Source of the DNA: Burkholderiaceae bacterium
GTDB lineage: Bacteria; Pseudomonadota; Gammaproteobacteria; Burkholderiales; Burkholderiaceae
NCBI GenBank assembly: GCA_947372155.1
Contig: CANBSM010000132.1
Coordinates: forward strand, 1-9,302
Direction of reading: 5' to 3'
Length of the DNA: 9,302 bases
Part shown: positions 1 to 5,862 of the stretch, piece after piece
Layout: the number at the start of each line of letters is the position of its first letter
Numbering within the stretch: position 1 is the stretch's first letter
The notes under the pieces: model-generated
What the model saw: the letters and a program-made list of their open reading frames with translations, nothing else
Told to the model about the DNA's origin: nothing
The model's database searches: none
Position numbers and translations under genes: made by a program

Positions 1-75
1 TACCCCACTTTTTACTTTAAAATCCTACCTTTAAGCAATTTCCACCCATAAATACCCTTTCTAGGAATTTTGTAA

Positions 76-678
76 ATGAGTGACAAGCCCTGTATGGACA
101 AGGATCGCCGTAATTGGTTAATCGCCACTTCGGCGGTTGGTGGCGTAGGCGCCGCTGCTGCCCTTTACCCTTTTGTTGATAGTTTTGAGCCTTCTGAGCG
201 TGCAAAAGCCGCTGGAGCTGCTGTCGAAATCGACATCGCTGGAATGCAGCCAGATGAAATGAGAATGGTGGAGTGGCGCGGTAAGCCAGTTTGGGTGGTG
301 CGTCGCACCCCTGAGCAGGTCGCTGAGTTGTCCAAGATTGATAGCGAATTGGCTGATCCAAATTCATTGCGTGACCCATCTCAATTTACACCGCCTTATG
401 CCCAGAATCAGTGGCGCTCCATTAAGCCTGAGTACCTTGTAGTGGTTGGTATTTGCACCCATTTGGGATGCTCACCAACACCAAAATTTGAATCAGGTGC
501 CCAACCATCTTTGCCAAATACTTGGCCAGGTGGTTTCCTTTGCCCATGTCATGGTTCTACATTTGATATGGCAGGCCGCGTATTTAAGAACAAACCAGCC
601 CCAGATAACCTTGAAGTGCCGCCACATATGTACTTGAGCGACACCAAGATTCTGATCGGCGACGATAAGAAGGCCTAA
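76..678 (+). CDS. petA: Ubiquinol-cytochrome c reductase, Rieske iron-sulfur subunit
   Basis: Rieske subunit of the cytochrome bc1 complex. It takes an electron from ubiquinol at the Qo site through its [2Fe-2S] cluster and passes it to cytochrome c1 on the periplasmic side. The 200-residue protein carries both cluster boxes: CTHLGC at 127-132 and CPCHGS at 156-161. By family knowledge C127, H129, C156 and H159 bind the cluster, and C132-C158 form the stabilising disulfide. The N-terminus has twin arginines (R11-R12) followed by a hydrophobic stretch (about 14-33), as expected for an uncleaved Tat signal-anchor. The start at 76 is favoured over the internal Met7 because AGGAA at 63-67 lies 8 bases upstream. 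petB follows after 10 bases, so the two are surely cotranscribed. Length and motifs are complete, with nothing abnormal. Confidence 0.97.
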   Translation: MSDKPCMDKDRRNWLIATSAVGGVGAAAALYPFVDSFEPSERAKAAGAAVEIDIAGMQPDEMRMVEWRGKPVWVVRRTPEQVAELSKIDSELADPNSLRDPSQFTPPYAQNQWRSIKPEYLVVVGICTHLGCSPTPKFESGAQPSLPNTWPGGFLCPCHGSTFDMAGRVFKNKPAPDNLEVPPHMYLSDTKILIGDDKKA

Positions 679-688
679 GGAGAGATAA

Positions 689-2089
689 ATGGCATTCCAA
701 GAAAAACAAGTCCCGGCAGACGCCTCTGCAGCCCAAAAGTTAATGGCTTGGGTTGACTCACGTCTACCTGTAACAGAAGCATTTAAGCGTCACATGAGCG
801 AGTATTACGCGCCGAAGAATTTAAATTTCTTCTATATCTTTGGTGCATTAGCTATCGTAGTGTTGGTAAATCAAATACTGACCGGTATTTTCTTAACCAT
901 GAACTACAAGCCTGATGCTGCTAAGGCTTTTGAGTCAGTTGAATACATCATGCGCGAAGTTCCATGGGGCTGGATGATTCGCTATATGCACTCCACCGGC
1001 GCCTCTATGTTCTTCGTGGTGGTTTATATGCATATGTTCCGTGGTTTGATCTATGGTTCTTATCGCAAGCCACGTGAACTCATTTGGATCTTCGGTTGCG
1101 CAATCTTCTTGTGTTTGATGGGTGAGGCCTTCTTCGGTTACTTGCTCCCATGGGGTCAAATGTCCTATTGGGGCGCTCAGGTGATTGTGAACTTGTTCTC
1201 TGCAATTCCATTCATTGGTCCAGACTTGTCCTTATGGTTGCGTGGCGACTATGTTGTGGGTGATGCTACCCTCAACCGCTTCTTTGCATTCCATGTGATT
1301 GCAATTCCATTGGTCTTAGTTGGCTTAGTTGCTGCCCATATTTTGGCTCTACATGAAGTAGGTTCAAACAATCCAGATGGCGTTGAAATTAAAGAAAACT
1401 TAGATGCGAACGGCCATCCTGTTGACGGTATTCCATTCCATCCTTACTACAGCGTGCATGATGTGATGTACCTGGGCGGCTTCTTGATTATCTTTGCAAG
1501 CATTGTGTTTTTTGCTCCAGAGATGGGTGGTTACTTCCTCGAAGCAAATAACTTCATCCCTGCAAATCCATTGCAAACACCTCCGCATATTGCTCCGGTT
1601 TGGTATTTCACGCCGTTCTACTCCATGCTGCGCGCAACTACAACGAACTTCTTGTTACCTTTGTGGATCTTCTTGGCAGTCATTCTTGGAATGTTTGCTC
1701 TGAAGAGTAAAAACCTCAAGGTGAAGGGCGCATGCGCTGCAATCGCTTTGGTGTTGGCGGCTGGCTTCTACTTATTTGATGCTAAGTTCTGGGGTGTTGT
1801 GATCATGGGTGGTTCTGTTGTGATCATGTTCTTCCTGCCTTGGCTTGATAACTCACCAGTGAAGTCCATTCGTTATCGCCCACATTTCCACAAATACATT
1901 TATGGTGTGTTTGTGGTGAGCTTTGTGATCTTGGGTTACTTAGGTATTCAACCACCATCACCGGTGTTTGAAAAGATTTCTCAGGTATGCACTATTTATT
2001 ATCTGGGCTTCTTCTTGGGAATGCCGTTCTGGAGCACGCTTGGTAAATTTAAGCCAGTTCCAACACGCGTTACTTTTGAGTCCCATTAA
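689..2089 (+). CDS. petB: Ubiquinol-cytochrome c reductase, cytochrome b subunit
   Basis: Membrane-embedded diheme subunit of the bc1 complex, which contains the Qo and Qi quinone sites. The 466-residue protein has the expected series of hydrophobic helices (for example about 45-70, 104-120, 132-152, 200-222, 262-277, 322-338, 366-385, 402-420). Probable heme ligands are H101 and H115 in the second helix, and H202 and H217 in the fourth. The Qo-loop tetrapeptide is PVWY (303-306) instead of the mitochondrial/alphaproteobacterial PEWY; I recall this as normal in beta- and gammaproteobacteria. The second histidine pair is 15 residues apart, not 14, which also fits that group as I remember it. 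A strong Shine-Dalgarno sequence (AAGGAGA, 677-683) overlaps the petA stop codon and fixes the start. petC follows after 41 bases. It is a full-length cytochrome b, not split and not fused to cytochrome c1. Confidence 0.97.
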   Translation: MAFQEKQVPADASAAQKLMAWVDSRLPVTEAFKRHMSEYYAPKNLNFFYIFGALAIVVLVNQILTGIFLTMNYKPDAAKAFESVEYIMREVPWGWMIRYMHSTGASMFFVVVYMHMFRGLIYGSYRKPRELIWIFGCAIFLCLMGEAFFGYLLPWGQMSYWGAQVIVNLFSAIPFIGPDLSLWLRGDYVVGDATLNRFFAFHVIAIPLVLVGLVAAHILALHEVGSNNPDGVEIKENLDANGHPVDGIPFHPYYSVHDVMYLGGFLIIFASIVFFAPEMGGYFLEANNFIPANPLQTPPHIAPVWYFTPFYSMLRATTTNFLLPLWIFLAVILGMFALKSKNLKVKGACAAIALVLAAGFYLFDAKFWGVVIMGGSVVIMFFLPWLDNSPVKSIRYRPHFHKYIYGVFVVSFVILGYLGIQPPSPVFEKISQVCTIYYLGFFLGMPFWSTLGKFKPVPTRVTFESH

Positions 2090-2130
2090 TTCACGCCTGA
2101 GATATTGGCAAAGAGAAATTAGGAATTAGC

Positions 2131-2904
2131 ATGAAACGAATTCTGCAAACTTTGATGGGCTTCTGCCAAGCAACAGTATTGGTTGCGGCCCTGGGCTTTG
2201 GCGTTAGCGCCAATGCAAATGAAGGCGGCTTTCCTTTGGATCAAGCCCCTAACCGCGTTAGTAACAATGCCTCATTACAAAACGGTGCAAAGTTATTTGT
2301 GAACTACTGCTTGAACTGCCATGCAGCCGCAAGCATGCGTTACAACCGTTTACGCGATATTGGTTTGACCGATCAACAAATCAAAGACAACCTCATTTTG
2401 ACTGATGCCAAAGTGGGTGACTTGATGACTATCTCTATGACACCAAAAGAAGCTAAGGCTTGGTTTGGTAAGGTACCTCCTGACTTATCGGTTGAGGCGC
2501 GTGCTCGTGGAGCGGACTGGCTTTATACCTACTTCCGCACTTTCTACAAAGATGACACGACTCAAACTGGTTGGAATAATTTGGTTTACCCTAAAGTCGG
2601 CATGCCTCACGTTCTCTGGCAGTTACAGGGTGAGCGTGCTGCGAAGTTTGAGGAGCGCAAAGATCCGCATGATCCAAGCAGAACAGAAGAAGTTTTTGTT
2701 GGCTTTGAGCAGTTAACTCCCGGCACAATGAGCACACAACAGTACGACGATAACATCGCTGACTTGGTTGCTTTCATGTCATGGATGGCTGAGCCAGTTC
2801 AGTTGGAGCGTAAGCGTCTAGGTGTAGTGGTGCTCTTGTTCTTGGCTATCTTCACACTCTTGGCTTGGCGCTTGAATAAAGCCTACTGGAAAGATATTCA
2901 CTAA
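2131..2904 (+). CDS. petC: Ubiquinol-cytochrome c reductase, cytochrome c1 subunit
   Basis: Cytochrome c1 of the bc1 complex. It accepts the electron from the Rieske cluster and passes it to a soluble or membrane-bound cytochrome c. The 257-residue protein starts with a Sec-type signal peptide (basic MKR, hydrophobic 11-25), with a likely cleavage after A29 in an AxA context (A27-N28-A29). The single covalent heme motif CLNCH is at 60-64. PPDLS (116-120) is a cytochrome c1 hallmark. M200 in the PGTMS context is the likely sixth heme ligand. A C-terminal membrane anchor (about 230-247) is followed by positive residues, giving the usual periplasmic heme domain with a single tail anchor. AGGAA at 2121-2125 supports the chosen ATG. 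It is the last gene of petABC. A hairpin at 2914-2937 lies just after the stop. Confidence 0.97.
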   Translation: MKRILQTLMGFCQATVLVAALGFGVSANANEGGFPLDQAPNRVSNNASLQNGAKLFVNYCLNCHAAASMRYNRLRDIGLTDQQIKDNLILTDAKVGDLMTISMTPKEAKAWFGKVPPDLSVEARARGADWLYTYFRTFYKDDTTQTGWNNLVYPKVGMPHVLWQLQGERAAKFEERKDPHDPSRTEEVFVGFEQLTPGTMSTQQYDDNIADLVAFMSWMAEPVQLERKRLGVVVLLFLAIFTLLAWRLNKAYWKDIH

Positions 2905-2913
2905 TTGAGTTTG

Positions 2914-2937
2914 ATGGGCCCTGATGCTGGGACCCAT
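2914..2937 (+). repeat. Hairpin-forming inverted repeat between petC and sspA
   Basis: ATGGGCCC (2914-2921) can pair with GGGaCCCAT (2929-2937), giving 8 base pairs with one bulged A at 2932 and a 7-base loop. It sits 10 bases after the petC stop. No run of T follows, so it is not a standard intrinsic terminator. It could be an RNA-stabilising 3' end, a leaky attenuator between petABC and sspAB, or chance. The fold is seen in the sequence; its function is inferred. Confidence 0.4.
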
Positions 2938-3003
2938 TGGTGAAAAGATTTAACGCTGTTGTGCGTTTGTTGTATTGATGTAGAAATTTAAGGAAATAAA
3001 TTT

Positions 3004-3615
3004 ATGATGGTGTTGTACTCGGGCACTAACTGCCCATTCTCGCAACGCTGCCGTTTGGTGCTTTTTGAAAAAGGCATGGATTTTGAAATCCGCGATGTCG
3101 ACTTGTTCAATAAGCCTGAAGACATTTCAGTGATGAACCCATATGGCCAAGTACCTATCTTGGTTGAGCGCGACTTAATTTTGTATGAGTCAAACATCAT
3201 CAATGAATATATTGATGAGCGTTTCCCTCACCCACAATTGATGCCGCCTGATCCAGTAGCACGCGCACGCGCACGTCTTTTCCTCTTTAATTTTGAGAAA
3301 GAGTTATTTGTGCATGTGGCTGCTTTGGAGAATGAAAAAGGCAAGGCTGCAGAGAAGGTTCACGAAAAAGCACGTTTAGCAATTCGCGATCGTTTGACTC
3401 AGTTGGCACCAATTTTTGTTAAAAACAAATACATGTTGGGTGATGAGTTTTCAATGCTTGATGTTGCAATTGCACCATTGTTATGGCGTCTTGAGCACTA
3501 TGGTATTGATCTCTCTCGTAATGCTGCCGCTCTTCTGAAATACGCTGAGCGTATTTTTAGTCGACCTGCGTATATCGAGGCCTTAACTCCTTCTGAGAAG
3601 GTAATGCGCCGCTAA
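3004..3615 (+). CDS. sspA: Stringent starvation protein A (RNA polymerase-associated GST-fold regulator)
   Basis: SspA binds RNA polymerase and modulates transcription under starvation and acid stress, as known from the Escherichia coli protein. It has a glutathione S-transferase fold but no known transferase activity. The 203-residue protein has a thioredoxin-like N-terminal domain (about 2-75) with SGTNCPFSQR (6-15) and the NPYGQVP turn (45-51), then an all-helical C-terminal domain (about 84-200). P75-H76-P77 matches the surface PHP patch shown to matter for E. coli SspA. AAGGAA at 2990-2995 precedes an ATGATG pair; the first ATG (3004) has the better spacing. The gene lies 99 bases after petC and 29 bases before the sspB ATG. 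The petABC-sspAB order is typical of Burkholderiales. The protein is complete. Confidence 0.95.
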   Translation: MMVLYSGTNCPFSQRCRLVLFEKGMDFEIRDVDLFNKPEDISVMNPYGQVPILVERDLILYESNIINEYIDERFPHPQLMPPDPVARARARLFLFNFEKELFVHVAALENEKGKAAEKVHEKARLAIRDRLTQLAPIFVKNKYMLGDEFSMLDVAIAPLLWRLEHYGIDLSRNAAALLKYAERIFSRPAYIEALTPSEKVMRR

Positions 3616-3628
3616 GCATTTCTAGCGG
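3609..3628 (+). repeat. Short inverted repeat over the sspA stop codon
   Basis: CCGCTA (3609-3614) is the exact reverse complement of TAGCGG (3623-3628), with an 8-base loop. The 5' arm covers the last sspA codon and the first two bases of its stop codon. The 3' arm ends 16 bases before the sspB ATG at 3645. No T run follows, so termination is unlikely. In RNA it could influence entry of ribosomes at sspB, which has no clear Shine-Dalgarno sequence. The stem is only 6 base pairs, so chance is possible. Confidence 0.35.
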
Positions 3629-3644
3629 TACATTGCTCGTCGGC

Positions 3645-4052
3645 ATGTCTGACATTCCAAGTAACAAACCGTATCTAATCCGTGCTCTACATCAGTGGTG
3701 CACGGATTTTGGTTTTACGCCCTTCATTGCTGTTTTTGTCGATGCTAGGGTGGAAGTGCCTATGGAGTTTGTTAAGAACGACGAGATTGTGCTTAATCTC
3801 TCGCTGGAGGCGTGTCATCAGCTCGAGCTAGAAAACGACTGGATTAGCTTTCAGGCGAGGTTTGGAGGCATTCCTAGAAAGATTATGGTTCCCGTGAGTC
3901 ATGTCTTAGCTATCTACGCTAGAGAGAATGGTCAGGGCATGTCTTTCCCATTTGATCCATCAAAGGCCAGAGATCTGCATATTGCCGATTCTGAGGAAAG
4001 CACCCCTGAAAAACCCAAAACAAGCAGACCTAGCTTGAAGATTGTGAAATAG
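3645..4052 (+). CDS. sspB: ClpXP protease specificity-enhancing adaptor SspB
   Basis: SspB captures ssrA-tagged proteins released from stalled ribosomes and delivers them to the ClpXP protease. The 135-residue protein has a globular tag-binding domain at about 5-105, recognisable by KPYLIRALHQWC (8-19), NDWISFQARFGG (64-75) and ARENGQGMSFPF (92-103). An acidic, Ser/Pro-rich flexible linker (about 115-128) follows, then the C-terminal RPSLKIVK (128-135). That tail matches the ClpX-binding tail of E. coli SspB. The reading frame stays open back to a TTG at 3633, but family proteins begin close to MSDIPSNKPYL, so I place the start at ATG 3645. No clear Shine-Dalgarno sequence precedes either codon, so translation may be coupled to sspA, which ends 29 bases upstream. 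The tRNA gene begins 18 bases after the stop. Confidence 0.94.
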   Translation: MSDIPSNKPYLIRALHQWCTDFGFTPFIAVFVDARVEVPMEFVKNDEIVLNLSLEACHQLELENDWISFQARFGGIPRKIMVPVSHVLAIYARENGQGMSFPFDPSKARDLHIADSEESTPEKPKTSRPSLKIVK

Positions 4053-4054
4053 GC

Positions 4055-4060
4055 TAAAAT
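4055..4060 (+). promoter_or_regulatory. Possible -10 element for tRNA-Thr
   Basis: TAAAAT matches the sigma-70 -10 consensus at five of six bases and ends 10 bases before the first base of the tRNA. The best -35-like hexamer nearby (TTGAAG, 4035-4040) is only 14 bases away, which is too close for a normal promoter. The tRNA may therefore be processed from the sspAB transcript instead, or have both sources. Weak call. Confidence 0.3.
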
Positions 4061-4070
4061 ATCAACCGTT

Positions 4071-4146
4071 GCCCCTTTAGCTCATCTGGTAGAGCAACTG
4101 ATTTGTAATCAGTAGGTGGTCTGTTCGAGTCGGACAAGGGGCACCA
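4071..4146 (+). tRNA. tRNA-Thr (anticodon UGU)
   Basis: A 76-base tRNA with the CCA end encoded (4144-4146). The acceptor stem pairs GCCCCTT (4071-4077) with AAGGGGC (4136-4142). The D arm is GCTC/GAGC around ATCTGGTA. The anticodon stem ACTGA/TCAGT encloses the loop TTTGTAA, with anticodon TGT at 4104-4106, which reads ACA and other ACN threonine codons. The T arm GTCTG/CGGAC encloses TTCGAGT, with one G-U pair. All arms are intact, so it should be functional. It lies 18 bases after sspB and ahead of a strong terminator, so it may be part of the sspAB transcript. It marks the border between the conserved genes and the glycosylation block. Confidence 0.97.
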
Positions 4147-4153
4147 AAAATAC

Positions 4154-4187
4154 AAGGCTCACTGCTTAACTGCTAGTGAGCCTTTTT
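4154..4187 (+). terminator. Rho-independent terminator after tRNA-Thr
   Basis: A perfect 10-base-pair stem, AAGGCTCACT (4154-4163) with AGTGAGCCTT (4175-4184), an 11-base loop and a run of five T (4183-4187). It starts 8 bases after the CCA end and should end the sspA-sspB-tRNA transcript before the oppositely oriented glycosyltransferase gene. Confidence 0.92.
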
Positions 4188-4207
4188 CATTGGTCATCTC
4201 AAAAGGT

Positions 4208-4255
4208 TTCAATCCAGTAAATATTGCCTATAGGGCAGGCAATTACTGGATTGAA
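4208..4255. repeat. Long inverted repeat at the convergent junction, possible minus-strand terminator
   Basis: The arms 4208-4228 and 4238-4255 pair over 18 base pairs, interrupted by a 3-base bulge in the left arm, with a 9-base loop. Each arm contains TTCAATCCAGTAA. It lies 6 bases beyond the stop codon of the minus-strand glycosyltransferase gene. Read on the minus strand it is followed by AAACCTTTT, a short and imperfect T tract, so it may terminate that gene. It is longer and less GC-rich than the tRNA terminator beside it, and may also act as a barrier in both directions. The structure is certain; the function is inferred. Confidence 0.6.
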
Positions 4256-4261
4256 CTGCAT

Positions 4262-5020
4262 TTATTTGGCAGTAGCGATCAGTACGGGTGTCGCCATAAT
4301 CTCTAAAAGTTCATCTTTATTTAAGGCGGTTACTCCAGCATGCTGAAAGAAGCGATTGCGTTGAGTCGATAAGTTCATGCGGTGTTTTTCGTATAGCCGT
4401 TGAGCATACATACCCCATGTTTCTTCAAATCTTCCTTCTGAAGCATGTAAAACTGGAATATCAATCGCCACACCCAGACGGAATCCAGCCTTATATACGG
4501 AGAATGAAAAATCTACATCGTAGCAATGGAACCCATCAAAAGTTTTTTCATCAAAGCGTACCTTTGCGACAACATCTTTTTTGAAGGCCATAAATAAACC
4601 GTCTACTGCTTGGATATTCGGGACAATAGTAGAGGGGGCGCCGAATATAAGAACGCGAAAAGGATCGCCGTTTGGGTTAATTTCGGCAACTTGGCCGAAA
4701 GTGTTTGGTGGTCCTGCTTGTGCCCAGGCGGGACCAATTAATTTTGTAGTGCCCGCTAGGCCAATGAAATCATACGCGTCTAAATGGCTTTTGATTTTGG
4801 CAAGCCATGTAGAGGGTTGCAAAAACTCAATATCGTCATGCGATAAAACAATGATGTCACCCTTGGCTTGATTGAGTCCTCTGTTATACGCCTCTGCCAG
4901 AGAAATTGCATCTTGAATAACAATGATTTCATGAGGTTCCTCTCCCAGCATATCGAGGTATTGGCGCCTAATTTTTTCTGTGTTAGCCGGACTTATGCTG
5001 CAGAATATGATTGAAATCAT
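4262..5020 (-). CDS. GT-A-fold glycosyltransferase (family-2-like)
   Basis: Probable sugar transferase of the family-2-like group, best resembling Pfam Glyco_tranf_2_5 (PF13712) as I recall it. The 252-residue protein begins with a nucleotide-binding-type strand (ISIIFCSIS, 2-10), followed by a second strand (EIIVIQDA, 31-38), AYNRG (44-48) and the metal/nucleotide motif SHDDIEF (60-66; D62, D63). Downstream are GLAGTTKLIG (87-96), VDGLFMAF (139-146), the acceptor-side acidic region FHCYDVDF (164-171) and H192 in the LHASEGRF block. No signal peptide or membrane segment is evident, so it is likely cytoplasmic. Sugar donor and acceptor cannot be read from the sequence. No convincing Shine-Dalgarno sequence precedes the start. 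It runs toward the tRNA gene and is divergent from the methyltransferase gene, 149 bases away. Confidence 0.82.
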   Translation of the reverse strand: MISIIFCSISPANTEKIRRQYLDMLGEEPHEIIVIQDAISLAEAYNRGLNQAKGDIIVLSHDDIEFLQPSTWLAKIKSHLDAYDFIGLAGTTKLIGPAWAQAGPPNTFGQVAEINPNGDPFRVLIFGAPSTIVPNIQAVDGLFMAFKKDVVAKVRFDEKTFDGFHCYDVDFSFSVYKAGFRLGVAIDIPVLHASEGRFEETWGMYAQRLYEKHRMNLSTQRNRFFQHAGVTALNKDELLEIMATPVLIATAK

Positions 5021-5055
5021 TGGTATAAGCTAACCTAGAAATTGAACTAGAAGAC

Positions 5056-5084
5056 TTGATTTTACTACGCCGTGATTCTGTAAA
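5056..5084 (+). promoter_or_regulatory. Possible sigma-70 promoter for the methyltransferase-glycosyltransferase pair
   Basis: TTGATT (5056-5061) and TGTAAA (5079-5084) each match the sigma-70 consensus at four of six bases and are separated by 17 bases. Transcription from here would include the inverted repeat 5098-5135 in the leader of the gene at 5170. The region is AT-rich, so such matches can arise by chance. Confidence 0.28.
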
Positions 5085-5097
5085 AATGGCGAATTAA

Positions 5098-5135
5098 AAG
5101 GTATAGTACTCCTTAGTCTTTTCAGTCTATACCTT
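5098..5135. repeat. Inverted repeat in the divergent intergenic region
   Basis: AAGGTATAG (5098-5106) is the exact reverse complement of CTATACCTT (5127-5135). The stem can extend by ACT/AGT past one bulged T at 5107, to 12 base pairs. It lies between the divergent glycosyltransferase (start 5020) and methyltransferase (start 5170) genes. Its position suits an operator bound by a dimeric regulator, or a hairpin in the leader RNA of the + strand pair. No T tract follows on the + strand. Function is not known. Confidence 0.45.
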
Positions 5136-5169
5136 AGGGCTGCACCTCACTTTTATATCGAAAATAAAA

Positions 5170-5838
5170 ATGCAACAAACTCCCATACACGAATATCACA
5201 ATCCAGATTTATTAAGACTGATTCCGGTTCAATCAAAAAAGATAGTTGAAATTGGTTGTAGCTCAGGAGCATTAGCTAGGGAGTTCAAAAAAATTGCCCC
5301 GGACTGTTTTTGGTTGGGAGTAGAAATAGATTCAACCTATGCCGAGATGGCAAAGAGGTATTGCGATAAGAGCATCGTGCTTGATATTGAAACTGCTCCA
5401 GAGAGTTTCTGGGAGGAAGTCAAAAATTCAGACTGCTGGATATTTGGGGATACTTTGGAGCATTTGAGGGATCCTTGGAAAATTTTGAGGCTGATCAGGG
5501 CAAATATATCCAATATGGGTTCAGTCGTTGCTTGCATTCCCAATGCTCAGCATTGGAGTTTGCAGGCTAGATTAAACATTGGTGATTTTCGTTATGAAGA
5601 AGCTGGGCTGTTGGATAAGACTCATCTACGTTGGTTCACGCGCCAGACAATCATTGAAATGTTTGACCAGACGGGTTTCCGAATTGAAGCGGGAGCCCCG
5701 CGTATTTTTGAGGATCCAAATCGAGAGGTTTATTTACCTATCATTGAGCAAATGGCAAGGGCGTCAGGGGCCGATCCGCAGATTACTGTAAATGATTCAT
5801 TGCCTTGGCAGTATGTCGTTCAAGCTGTGCCAGTATAA
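5170..5838 (+). CDS. Class I SAM-dependent methyltransferase
   Basis: Probable small-molecule or sugar methyltransferase of the Methyltransf_23 type (PF13489, from memory). The 222-residue protein has the SAM-binding motif I VEIGCSSG (26-33) and the acidic end of strand 2, GVEID (50-54), which would hold the ribose. GDTLEHLRDP (93-102) is the post-motif typical of this group, followed by CIPNAQHWS (122-130) and DKTHLRWFT (149-157), a block often seen in glycan-linked methyltransferases. There is no membrane segment. The protein looks complete. No Shine-Dalgarno sequence is visible in the A-rich stretch before the start. The next gene begins 24 bases after the stop on the same strand, so the two likely share a transcript. 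The context suggests methylation of a sugar or glycan, but the substrate is unproven. Confidence 0.85.
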   Translation: MQQTPIHEYHNPDLLRLIPVQSKKIVEIGCSSGALAREFKKIAPDCFWLGVEIDSTYAEMAKRYCDKSIVLDIETAPESFWEEVKNSDCWIFGDTLEHLRDPWKILRLIRANISNMGSVVACIPNAQHWSLQARLNIGDFRYEEAGLLDKTHLRWFTRQTIIEMFDQTGFRIEAGAPRIFEDPNREVYLPIIEQMARASGADPQITVNDSLPWQYVVQAVPV

Positions 5839-5862
5839 ATATACAGAGCAGCATCTAAAAAT

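Noticed and set aside
1..20. T-rich stretch at the window edge as the tail of an upstream terminator
   Set aside because: The T run (9-13) is present but any stem would lie outside the window, so it cannot be judged.
1..75. petA promoter
   Set aside because: Only AT-rich hexamers with poor -35 partners were found; no pair at 16-18 base spacing was good enough to call.
17..379. 120-residue minus-strand open frame over petA
   Set aside because: Antisense to the signal-anchor and first half of petA; low-complexity composition and no ribosome site.
1292..1339. 15-residue spacing of the second heme-ligand pair in cytochrome b as an anomaly
   Set aside because: As far as I recall, beta- and gammaproteobacterial cytochromes b share this spacing; both histidines are clear.
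3633..3644. TTG start giving sspB four extra residues
   Set aside because: SspB family proteins begin at the MSDIPSNKPYL-like sequence from ATG 3645, and neither start has a ribosome site that would favour TTG.
4123..4146. Possible attachment site at the tRNA-Thr 3' end
   Set aside because: I looked for a second copy of the tRNA 3' sequence to the right and saw none in this window, and there is no integrase, so no att call is made.
4581..4871. 96-residue + strand open frame inside the minus-strand glycosyltransferase
   Set aside because: Fully antisense to a gene with clear motifs; no independent protein features.
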